Shown here in pieces: positions 13,701-23,656 of a stretch of DNA of 64,000 bases. The stretch is from Chionis minor (Eukaryota > Chordata > Aves > Charadriiformes > Chionididae), in the NCBI GenBank assembly GCA_013398295.1, contig VZSF01006733.1:918923-982922 (forward strand), given 5' to 3'. The notes under the pieces are model-generated. The model saw only the letters and a list, made by a program, of their open reading frames with translations, was not told where the DNA came from and did not search any database. Numbering within the stretch: the stretch's first letter is position 1; each line of letters opens with the position of its first letter. The position numbers and the translations under genes were made by a program.

Positions 13701-16024
13701 TAGAATTTCATCTGCTTTTGATTTACCTGCACAAAGTGTTGGAAGAGAGTCCATTATATAAAGTGTTGGCCATGTTGATGCATGAGCAGTGTCTTCTTCA
13801 GAGAAGTAGAAACATGGGGCATTTATATACAACAGGAAAAGGACACTTCTGCTGATAAAAACCACTGCCTCCAATGTTTTATAAAAGCACCTACTCTGCT
13901 TTAACCCACTAGATTCCTCAAGACTGAAATCATAAAAAAGTATTGAATCTGGGGCACAGCAAGGCAGTTTAAATGTTTAGAAACTAGGGTTTGTAGAATT
14001 GCAATGGTTTTCTACCTTCCCTCATCTCAGTGGTTTTCAGTGTCATTTATAACTACTTACACAACTTAGGACCACACCAAAAAATTAAACTAATACGCTC
14101 ATTATTTGGGTCACGATCAGGGATGGTACATTTAGGAAGAAAACATTTTGAGATTATGTGATCTTGATTGTGTTTTCAGTGTCTGAAGTAGAGCATTTCA
14201 AGGAGGCACCAAAAGGAAATGTATAATGAATGGTGTCCTGAAAATTTCATGAAATGTGATTCTGATGGAGAAAACTGGTTTATTTGTGACTCTTTCTGAT
14301 CTGACACCACATGTCTAGGGCCATTTTAATGCAATCAGTGAAGCTTTAAACTGTGCAAAGCTAACACAGTCTTAAGATTGGACCCGTCTTGATTAAATCA
14401 TCTTTAAAATCAGCTTTAATTTATTGTATCTATCTCTACAGTGCTTTTTCAGTTTTAATTTCATCAATAAATTAGCGCTGATCACAAGTCTATTTTGATT
14501 AAAAACAAAAACACATTCAGACACCAAGATTGTTTGAGATGATGTCATGTACAAGTTCTATTAATGGAAGCCAGTGCTGCTGAATCCTCAGCTAAGACAT
14601 CAATTAAAGTATAATGTGTTGTTCTTTTAGGCTTTCACACAATGGAGGTTGTTACCAGCACTCCTTCAGTTTTATCAGATAATTTACAGGAAAAAAAGAG
14701 GAAATTGAGAAACAGTCAATAATAAGGAAAATTGCATAATTAATACAAAGAACTAAAGCTTCTTGAAACCACAGTTTCTGTAAAAACTCTTAATCACAGC
14801 ATCACTCTTCATCTCCACAGGCTTGCAAATAAACTGAAGTTTCAAACAATAGTCTTACCAACCAAGGAGAAGTGAAGGTACGGTAACTCAGCTGCTCCTT
14901 TACTTGTCATGGCTATGGGGCCCACGCAGCAGGCCTACGGTGCAGCATCGCCTGTGAAGTCTACATTCAATAAAATTGTATTTTCCGACCTATTTCATTG
15001 ATGTGGGTCAGGCTTCAGCCAACATCTGTGAAAGAAATGGGTAAGAACTAGAGAACTGTCTGAAACTCACCTGAGTATACTGGGAGAAGCAGAGAAAATG
15101 GTGATGCAATCTTAGCCTCTTTGACTTAAAGCTTGTGCTCCTTCTTAAGCAGAGGAGGATTCATACCAAGGATGATTTTAGACACTGTCACTTGGCACAT
15201 GCTGTTCATTGATCTGGGTACAGCATCCATTTTGCTATTTTGACCCAGGTAACAGGCATTTCTTTTAGGTATGATCTTGCTGTCTTTATCTCAGCCACGG
15301 ACACCTTCAAATTAGAATACCAAACCCAAGCATTACGTGAGGCTCCACCACAATGCCATGATGCTGGAAAAACTGCACTGGAGCTTTGAAAGAGAGTCCA
15401 GCATGTCTTTACCCACACATCCTAGCTGCCTCATGGTCTGCCAATTGTTTTCAAGGTGTGGAGCTGTGAGCCATGGATTTCTTGATAGCACAGAATACAT
15501 CCATTTGAAGAACACTTTATTTCCTTTGGATGTACTTGGAGGGGTGAGATGAGCTGAGTGATGCAAACTGGTTGCCTTTTATTTCAAGGGAAAGGGCATC
15601 ATCAGAAGGGCATTTCCCATGAAACGTGGAACAGATCTCACAAAGCTGCTGCGAGATCTTCTCATGCACGCAGAAGCTATTGATCTGACAGCTCTGGGGG
15701 AAAGCTTGCAGTTTTCATCAGAGAGAGAGGCAAAGGAAAGTTTCTTTTGTTGCTTTTCTTTATTGGCTGAATGACTGATGCCTTTATTTATACCTGGGGT
15801 TTTTTGTTTGTTTAAGTCGGTGTAAACAGCAACTGTAATTACAGGTCTATTAAATTAAAGTCCATAGAGGTTTTATATTGATACTTTTATTGTAATTTAA
15901 ATCAAAATAACTGCAGATCTATGTGATTTTCTCAAATGCGCAATTAGGTGTGAAATCCAGATAAGTTCCAATAATGACTGCAAAGGAATACCAGCCACTC
16001 CAGCCAGTAAGTCAGCTTCATCTG
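7747..16024. other. Long non-coding stretch without recognised genes or young repeats
   Basis: More than 8 kb without a CR1 or LTR copy that I can recognise. Open frames up to 133 codons (for example minus strand 11357-11758 and 12058-12432) have no family signature. AT-rich sub-blocks at about 10240-10560 and 14290-14650 contain many homeodomain-like TAAT/ATTA cores and look like unique rather than repetitive DNA. Confidence 0.5.
12076..12157 (+). repeat. Polypyrimidine tract
   Basis: About 80 bases of nearly pure C and T on the plus strand with few interruptions. It is the source of the Arg/Lys/Glu-rich C-terminus of a minus-strand open frame here, which therefore looks like low-complexity translation and not a protein. 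No flanking splice context was recognised. Confidence 0.75.
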
Positions 16025-17414
16025 GGGCCCAGCCTAAATTCCTCTGTGCAAACACATGTAGCATGGGGAATAAACAGGAGGAGTTAGGGAAGTGCACACG
16101 GCTGCACGGCTATGATCTTATTGGCATCATGGAGACATGGTGGGATGGTTCCTATGACTGGAGTGTAGGAATGGAAGGATACAGGCTTTTCAGGAAGGAC
16201 AGGCAGGGGAGACAAGGAGGGGATGTCACTCTTCATGTCAAGGACAAGCTGGAGTGCATGGAGCTCTGCCTGGGGATGGAGAGGACCCAACTGGGAGCTT
16301 ATGTGTCTAGATTAAAGGGAGGGCAGGGAGAGGTGACATTACAGTGGGGGTCTTCTACAGGCCACCCGAACAGAAAGACCAGTCACATGAGGACTTGTAT
16401 AGACAGATAGGAGCAGCCTCACCTTCACAAGCCCTGGTCCTCATGGGGGATTTCAACCATCCTGATATCTGGTGGAGGGATAACACAGTGGGCCATAAGC
16501 AGTCCAGAAGGTTCCTGGCATGCGTCAATGATAACTTCCTTCTCCAAGTGACAGAGGAGCCAATGAGGAGAGGTGCTATGCTGGACCTTGTTCTCACCAA
16601 CAAGGAAGTGGGGAATGTGAAGCTCAAAGGCAACCTTGGCTGCAGTGACTGTGAGATGGTGGAGTTCAAGATCCTTAGAGCCTCAAGGAAGGCACACAGT
16701 AAGCTTGCTAGCCTGAAATTCCGGTGAGCAGACTTTGGCCTCTTCAGGGATCTGCTTGGTAGAGTACGATGGGATAAAGCCCTGGAGTGAAGAGGGACCC
16801 AAGAAAGCTGCCTAATGGTCAAGGACCACCTCCTCCAAGCTCAGGAGAGATGCATCCCATCCAAGAGGAAGTCAAGCAAAAACGCCAGAAAGACTTCATG
16901 GATGAACAAGGAGCCCCTCAAGAAGCTGAAATTCAAAAAGGAAGCCTACTGAGCACAGATGTAAGGGCAGGTAGCCTGGGAGGAATACATAGAAATTGTC
17001 CAATCTGCCAGTGATCAGGTTAGGAAGACTAGAGCCCTGATAGAATTAAATCTGCCTAGGGATGCCAAGGGTAAACAGGAAAGCTTCTACAGGTATGTTG
17101 GTGATAAAAGACCGAGTAGGAAAAATGTGGGCCCTCTCCAGAAGGAAATGGGAGACCTGGTCACATGGGATATAGAGAAGGCTGGGTACTCCATGACTTT
17201 TTTGCCTGAGTCTTCACTGGTAAGTGCTCTAGCCATGCTGCCCAAGTTGCAGAAGGCAAAGGCAGGGACTGGGAGAATGAGCAACTGACCTCATCTCTGC
17301 AGACGAAGACCAGATTTGAGACCATCAGAAGAACCTGAATATTGCTGAAGGCAGGGGATTTGAACTAGATGATCTTTAAGGTCCCTTCCAAGTCTAACTA
17401 TTCTATGATTCTAT
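16025..17414 (+). mobile_element. CR1 LINE with endonuclease domain but reverse transcriptase deleted
   Basis: The element begins near the start of CR1 ORF2, runs through the endonuclease domain and the linker, then jumps at about 17350 into the CR1 3' end. The jump removes the whole reverse-transcriptase region. The last recognisable ORF2 piece before the junction reads like the 'DQVRDHLxxLNI' segment. The piece after it (AACTAGATGATCTTTAAGG then GGTCCCTTCC) is the typical CR1 3' tail, and the copy ends at ATTCTATGATTCTAT. It is unusual in keeping the 5' half of ORF2, because most copies in this window keep only the 3' half. Frameshifts and stops mark it as dead. The exact left boundary is uncertain by tens of bases. 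Confidence 0.9.
16063..16727 (+). pseudogene. CR1 ORF2 endonuclease domain, frameshifted
   Basis: The protein is an AP-endonuclease-like nuclease that nicks target DNA to prime LINE reverse transcription. Two overlapping frames (16063-16410 and 16344-16727) together cover the domain, separated by a frameshift near 16340-16400. Visible motifs are GNKQEEL, the ETWW motif with its catalytic Glu, FYRPPEQ, and MGDFNHPDIWW with the conserved Asp-Asn pair. The C-terminal SDH motif reads SDC (in LGCSDCEMVEF), so the catalytic His is lost. The frameshift and the missing His make it non-functional. Confidence 0.9.
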
Positions 17415-17656
17415 CCCATTACTCTGTGACTTTTTTTTACTTTCTCTAATGAAGCAGGATTACTGAGGTGAGAATCAGAGCATCAGAGAATGCAGACAAC
17501 ACTGAAGGTGTGTTCTTTTCTTTCAGAAAAATTTAGAGAGCAGTTAAATCTTTAAAGATGGAATTTTGATTAATCTTAGATTTCAATTCATACATAACAA
17601 ACAGGAACATGAAAACCCATTTCTACAAGTTCAAAGATACACACCATAGTTGATGC

Positions 17657-18265
17657 CCTTGTGTCATGGTTTAACCCCAGCTGGCAACTAAGCACCACAC
17701 AGCCACTTGCTCACCATCCCCGGAGGGATGGAGGAGAAAATCAAGAGTAAAAATGAGAAAACTTGTGGATTGTGACAAAGACGGTTTAGTAGGTGCAGCA
17801 AAAGCCACGCATGCAAACAAAGCAAAACAAGGAATTCATTCACTGTTTCCCATCAGCAGGCAGGTGTTCAGCCATCTCCAAAAAAGCAGGACTCCACCAC
17901 ACATAATGGTTACTTGGGAAGACAAATGTTGTAACCCGTCACGTCCTCCCCTTCTTTCTTCTTCCCCCAGCTTTATATATTGAGCATGATGTCACATGAC
18001 ATGGAATATTCCTTTTGTCAGTTGGGGTCAGCTGTTCCAGCTGTGTCTCCTTCCAACTTTTTGTGTACTCCCAGCCTACTCACTGGTGAGGGATGGGAGG
18101 GAGAGGGGGGGAGGGGTATGAGGAGCAGAAAAGGCCTTGACTGCTTAGCAACCAAAAACATTAGCGCTCTATCAATAATATTCTCATCCCAAATCCAAAA
18201 CACCGCACTATACCAGCTGCCAGCAAGAAAGTCAGTTCCATCCCAGCTGAAACCATGACACCTTG
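17657..18265 (+). mobile_element. Solo LTR of an avian endogenous retrovirus with 5-bp target-site duplication
   Basis: The LTR is 17662-18260 (599 bp). It starts TGTCATGGTTT and ends AAACCATGACA, a perfect 11-bp inverted terminal repeat with canonical TG...CA ends. It is flanked by CCTTG on both sides (17657-17661 and 18261-18265), a 5-bp target-site duplication. I see no primer-binding site, gag, pol or second LTR next to it, so it is a solo LTR left by LTR-LTR recombination. A TATA-like TTTATATATT lies near 17971. The body, with the TTAACCCCAGCTGGCAACTA segment near its start, matches an LTR family common in birds. A 5-bp duplication is typical of class III (ERVL-like) elements, but I cannot assign the class from the LTR alone. 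Confidence 0.93.
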
Positions 18266-18944
18266 TTGATAGAGAAGCACATCAGGTTGTTTACTATATG
18301 TGGTCTCAACCTTCCTGCCTCCTCGACTATCTACCAAAGTATCACAGATTTCAGGAAAAAATACTGTAGTAGTGATTTACTTGTTAATTCTGCAAGGGAT
18401 TCTTGTGCTCTGATTTTTTAGCATCCAAAATATTTTTAGTGGAGGGGAAGGGGTGCTATGTGTTCATTGAATATGAGTATCTAGTCTTTCACCACAACAT
18501 TGATCAGATGATGATTTCTATAGCTCTAATTTTCCTGTCTCTGTGTTTTGCTGTTTCCTCTGTTGTGACAGGTGAGCTTTGACTTTCAAATGGGAGGTGA
18601 TAATGTGCTAGTCACATCATCCCATTTGGTTACTTATTTCATAAAACTATTTTGATGACTAATCACTTTTACTGTGTCAAAATGAATCCTACTCAGTTTG
18701 AAAGGTACTGTACAGGCATAGTAGTAATGGATTAAAATTACATGTGGATAATGACTTTAAAATTTTTAAAATGCAGAAAGAATTAGTGCTTTACACAGTT
18801 TGTAAACCACACATATGTCTATGCATAACAATAAGGGAACACAAGACTGGTTCCTGAAGTCTAGTCATTAATAACACATATTGTATTATTCTTTTCATAA
18901 ACCAATATGACTTTATCTTAAAGTCAATTAGATTTTATACCTTT
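18266..18944. other. AT-rich non-coding DNA
   Basis: Nothing recognised. The sequence separates the solo LTR from an ancient CR1 fragment and holds only short open frames. Confidence 0.5.
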
Positions 18945-19345
18945 ACTCTTCTAATTGGAAGTCTGTTCCAGAATTTTGTTTCTCTCATGGTTAAAAATCT
19001 CCTCATATCCAGCCTAATTGCATTCATAGCTAGTTTATATGCATTTATTCTTGTGTCAGCACTATCCTTTACCATAAATAGTTTTTCCCTTCCTGATGCT
19101 TACCCATCAAGGATCTTTATAGAGCAGTCATATCCTCTCTGAGACTCCAACTGACAGAGTATACAAGCAAAGCTCTTTTAGTAACTTTTTATAAAAAGGG
19201 TCTCCATTCTACCGATCATCCCAGTAGTTGCTATGTTTCTCATCTGGTTTTTGATTCAACTTTTTAAAATATAACCCAACAAATCTGTAATATTTTACGT
19301 AGATTTCCTCCAGCATCTTGAACAATCACTAATACTTTTATGATC
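18945..19345 (-). mobile_element. Ancient CR1-type LINE fragment
   Basis: Read on the minus strand this matches the C-terminal ORF2 and early 3' region of old CR1 elements of the type shared by birds and other reptiles. Recognisable landmarks on the plus strand are AATCTCCTCATATCCAGCC, CTAGTTTATATGCATTTAT, ATCTTTATAGAGCAGTCAT and AAGCTCTTTTAGTAAC. They occur in the order and spacing of the reverse-complemented element. Divergence is high and there is no open frame, so this is an old, inactive copy. Boundaries are approximate. Confidence 0.7.
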
Positions 19346-21699
19346 CGTTACATCTCACCATTGCATTTTGCTTCTTTTTTATTGCCAGTTATGATGCTTA
19401 ATGTATTGATTGCCACATGCCAGTCTCAACTGTTCCCAGGACTTTGTCCAACTATTAGTTTGTGTGTGTACATCTGTGTTTTTTCTAAAATTGCTGTCAC
19501 TTTTGCTGTGATTAATCACTGAAATAAATGCAGAGTATCTGTTACTCTGCAGAGTATCTCTCTCCACACCTGTTTTATAAATAATTCAACTCTATGCTCA
19601 TCTGAATGATAAAAGCCTAAAACATTATTATTTCATGTTTTTGTTTCAGAGATTCCAAGTTCAAAGTTTCTGAACTTCACAAAGAAGACTTCACAGTCTA
19701 TTAGCAATAATCAAACCCACATCCAAGTTTGGGAAATGTCTTATCAGTACTTCATTTAAAGATATGACTGCTGACCCTGTTGATAGACTGTAGCAAACTC
19801 AGGTAGGTCACATACCATGGGAGACAAAGTTCAAACTGCGAAATCCACCTGCCTGGTAGCTTGGGTAGATCAGGCAGACACTGCTGAATGGCATAATGAG
19901 GCAACAACATTCCTCTCTGTCTTGGGGAGAGCAAATGAAAATTGTGTTGTAAAGGGAAAGCAATGTAGAAATACTCTTAGGCATCAACGTTCCATTAAAA
20001 ATCCATGACATGTGCATCTGACCATCTTAGACACAAGTAAAAATTCCAGTATCAAAGCTTAGGCAGATGGACTGAGTATAAAATATAGGTCAGAAAGATA
20101 AAATCATTTAAAATTTGTATATATATTTTTGCTTTCATTTTAGAAGAATATTGCAACTTGAGAAATAATTTTGCCAGAAAATATTTCAACTGAAAAACTG
20201 AGATAGACCTGAATACCTTTACTGCCTAAACTGTGGTTGCCCTTGATTTAAAAAAAAATCTGACTCAATGTAAAACAAAATCATGAGCCACTGAAATTCT
20301 TACAATTAAAAGTGATTGCTTTTGCAGTGAATCTCTGCACCAGTGTGCACACAGGCGGTTACTTCAAGAGCTTTGTCAGTTTGAATGAGTCCGCAAGCAG
20401 CTGTCACACATCTTTAGCCAATTTTTCCTTGTCATGTACAAAGAGCTATGTCACCAGAACCAGAATGACTGTCATTAGCAGTTATGCAAACCCCATAGAT
20501 TTCTTGTAATATTTTTAAGTGAAATTTCTGTAATATTTCTTGAACTTATGCAGGGTGGCAGCCTGGCATTATGGGATAGTCTGCCGACACTCAGGACAGG
20601 TGCAGCACAGGGGCATTTTCCCACACAGCCTTGCAAAGCAGCACAGCTATGTTTTATCATAGTGTGAGAACCTCTGGGAGGAAGGATGGGCTGGGGGCAT
20701 ACCTCTGCTCTATATTCCCTCTGTGACCAGGATCAAAAACTGTCAAGCAGAATTGAAGAGGTGATAATACTTTAGCACTGGGGGCTGTGGATACACTTTA
20801 ATGAATGACGGTGGGATGTTTGCATGGGGCTCTTACAGGGAAAGCTTTGATCATGGCTAGATGCAAACCAACTCTGGTCTAGAAGACATTTATCCACAGT
20901 AACAGCGGAAGCTACCTTGGGATACTGCCACAATAATGTAGCACTGGCTTCCAGAATGGAGATCACTCTTGTCCAGAAAACTCAGAACACAAGTGATGGA
21001 GTTTATAACTGTACAAACCTATCAGGCAGGAAGTCACACATCTAAGAAGACATGTTCAGAGAAATTTCTGCCTTCACTTCCATTAAAAGGCTGATTAATA
21101 ACATTTGGTGGGTTTGAACTCTTCTGTTATATTTAAAATGGTAAAACTGCCTTCTAGGATAGGTAGAGTTACACCAAAACAAAGGTATAACCTTTTCTCA
21201 TTTGTCGAAATCCTACTGCTAAAAAACAGCTCATGGTGGTGTAAGAGTGTCTATACTGACTCTTTCACCAGAATACTGATGTTTTAAAAATCATATCTTC
21301 TACTCTGTACTCATAAAGGTAAGGCTTTATATGCAGGTACCACAGACTACTCCCTTTCACACCAATTTCCCATGGAAGTGTTCTAATGAGCAAAAGAAAC
21401 AAACTTCTCGAAAGTCAGTTGGAACTGTTCTACAGATTAATGAACTTCCATCAGAGAGAAGTAGTTTTCAGTGATAGCTTTTCTCTAATACTGGTATTTT
21501 CAAAGATATACTAAGGCACTCAACTCCCATTAGCTATAGAGAGCAACCGGGTCAGGAAAATGATAGTCTAACCCTCGGCCACCTCACCACCTCTCTGGTT
21601 TCTCTGTGTTGTAAAAGAGGATTCCCTGAAGGCAACACTCTCCCCTTTCCTTTATTGATTGATAGAGGTAGAATGACTGAAGAGGTAAACAGATATCAG
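19346..21699. other. Non-coding DNA, no gene recognised
   Basis: No transposon, RNA gene or convincing exon was recognised. Open frames are at most about 70 codons. Confidence 0.5.
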
Positions 21700-22884
21700 T
21701 ATGTCAAGTGGCCTTCTACAATGCAGTGACTTCATCACTGGACAAGGGAAGAGCTATGGATGTTTTCTACCTCTAAGCCCTTTGATATAGTCCGCCACAA
21801 CATTCTTGCTGCTAAATTGGAGAGGTATGATTTTCACAGATGGATTGTTAGACGAATAAGGAATTGTCTGTATGGCTGCATCCAGAGTTACAGTCAATGG
21901 CTCGATGTTCAAGTGCAAACCAGTAATGAGTATTGTTCCTCAAGGGTCTGTACCAGGATCAAAAGCATTTAATAACTTCATCAATGACATAAACAGTGGA
22001 ATTGAGTGCACCCTCAGCAGGTTTTCAGATGATACAAAGTTGAACGGTGAAGTTGAATAACTTCAGGGAAGGGTTGCCATCCAGAGGGACTTCAGCAGTC
22101 TTGAGGAGTGGGCCCATGCAAAGCTTATGAAGTTCAACAAGCACAAGGTCCTGCACTTGGGTCGAGCAAACCCCAATATTAATATAGATTAGGGGTGTGA
22201 ATGGATGGATCAGCCCTGTGGAGAAGCACTTGGGAATACAGGTGGATGAAAAATTAGATACAAGCCAGCAACTTGTGCTCACAGCCCAGAAAGCCAAACT
22301 TATCCTGAGCTTCATATAAGAAGTGTGGCGAGCAGGTCGAGGGAAGCAATTCTACCCCTCTACTCTGTTCTGGTGAGACCCCACCTGGAGCACTGTGTCC
22401 AGTCATGGAGTACAGTACAGTACAGTACATGGACCTTTTGGAGCAGGTTTCAGATGAGGGTCACAATAAATGATCAGAGGGCTGGAACACCTCTCTAAAG
22501 GTGCTGGGGTTGTTCAGCCTGCAGAAAGAAAAGCTTTGGGGAGACCTTACTGCATTTCAATGTATAAAAGGAGCTCATAAGACAGATGAAGAGAGACATT
22601 TTACCAAGGCCTGTAGTGACAGGACAAGGGGCAACGGTTTTAAACTGAAATAAGCTGGATTTAGATTGGATACAAGGAAGACTTTTTTTACATTGAGGGT
22701 GGTAAGGCACTGGAACAAGTTGCCCAGAGAAGTTGTGGATGCTCAGTCCCTGGAATTGTCCAAGGTCAGGTTGGAGGGCGCTTTGAACAATCTGGTCTAG
22801 TGAAAGATATCCCTGCACATGGTAGGGGGGTTGGGCTACACCATCTTTAAAGGGCCCTTCCAACCATTCTATGATTCCATGATT
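21700..22884 (+). mobile_element. 5'-truncated CR1 LINE, reverse transcriptase to 3' end
   Basis: The copy starts inside the reverse-transcriptase domain and runs to a complete CR1 3' end at CCATTCTATGATTCCATGATT. Recognisable pieces are GGCCTTCTACAATGCAGTGA near the start, the FDIVRHNILAAKLERYDF block (about 21780), the PQGSVPG block (about 21940), the catalytic motif FSDD at 22022-22033 and the VLHLG-type block near 22150. Several frameshifts and stops interrupt the frame. A run of four TACAG units (22411-22429) sits inside the element where the family has none. Start position is approximate. Confidence 0.92.
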
Positions 22885-22972
22885 TCAAAGCTTGTTCTGT
22901 CCTGCTTCTGGAAACATAAATGATGCAATTTTGGAGGACAATAATGTCTGCACAGATTTTGTAATTACAACA

Positions 22973-23656
22973 GGATAGACCTGGGATTCCTGGCAGACAA
23001 CAAGTTGACTATGAGCCAGCAACATGTCCTTGTGGGCAAGAAGGTTAATGGTCTTCTGGGGTGCATCAAGAAGAGTGTAGCAAGCAGGCCAAGGGATGTC
23101 ATCCTCCTGTTTTACTCTGCCCTGATGAGGCCATATCTGGAGTACTGTGTCCAGTTCTGGGCACCCCAGTTCAAGAAAGACAGGGAGCTACTGAGGAGAG
23201 TCCAGAGCAGGGCTACAAAGATGATCAAGGGATTGGAGCACCTCTCTTATGAGGAAAGGCTGAGAGACCTGGATCTGTTTCACCTAGAGAGGAGAAGATT
23301 GAGAGGGGAGCTCATCAATGTTCATAAATGTCTATAGGGTGGGTGTCAAGAGGATGGGGCCAGACTCTTTTCAGTGGTGCCTGGTGACAGGACAAGGGGC
23401 AACGGGCACAAACAGGAACACAGGAAACTGCACCTCAACATGAGGAAAAACTTCTTTACTTTGATGGTGGCAGAGCACTGGAAGAGGCTGCCCAGAGAGG
23501 TGGTGGAGTCTCCTTCTCTGGAGATATTGAAAAGCTGTCTGGATGCATTCCTGTCCTACCTGCTCCAGGTGAACTTGCTTTGTGAGGGGTGTTGAACTAG
23601 ATGATCTCCAAAGGTCCCTTCCAAACCCTACCATTCTGCGATTCTTTGATTCTGTG
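22973..23656 (+). mobile_element. 5'-truncated CR1 LINE, different subfamily from its left neighbour
   Basis: It begins at the 'DLGFLVDNKLTMSQQ' part of ORF2 and ends at the CR1 tail (CCATTCTGCGATTCTTTGATTCTGTGA). Its sequence differs clearly from the copy ending at 22884, including a better-preserved C-terminal ORF2. It therefore comes from another, probably younger, CR1 subfamily, and the two are independent insertions in the same orientation about 90 bp apart. Confidence 0.93.
23005..23595 (+). pseudogene. CR1 ORF2 C-terminal fragment with one nonsense codon
   Basis: The frame encodes the connection/thumb part of the reverse transcriptase and the ORF2 C-terminus: MSQQHVLVGKK, LLGCIKKSVASRP, YSALMRPYLEYC, LRRVQSRATKMIKG and [13 protein letters not shown]. 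It reads for 110 codons to a TAG at 23335-23337, then continues in the same frame for another 86 codons ([26 protein letters not shown]) to 23595. The related copies have a Lys codon where this one has TAG, so a single change ended an otherwise intact frame of about 197 codons. Confidence 0.85.

Noticed and set aside
16355..16822. 155-codon minus-strand open frame
   Set aside because: It is antisense to the CR1 endonuclease domain on the plus strand and mirrors its codon structure.
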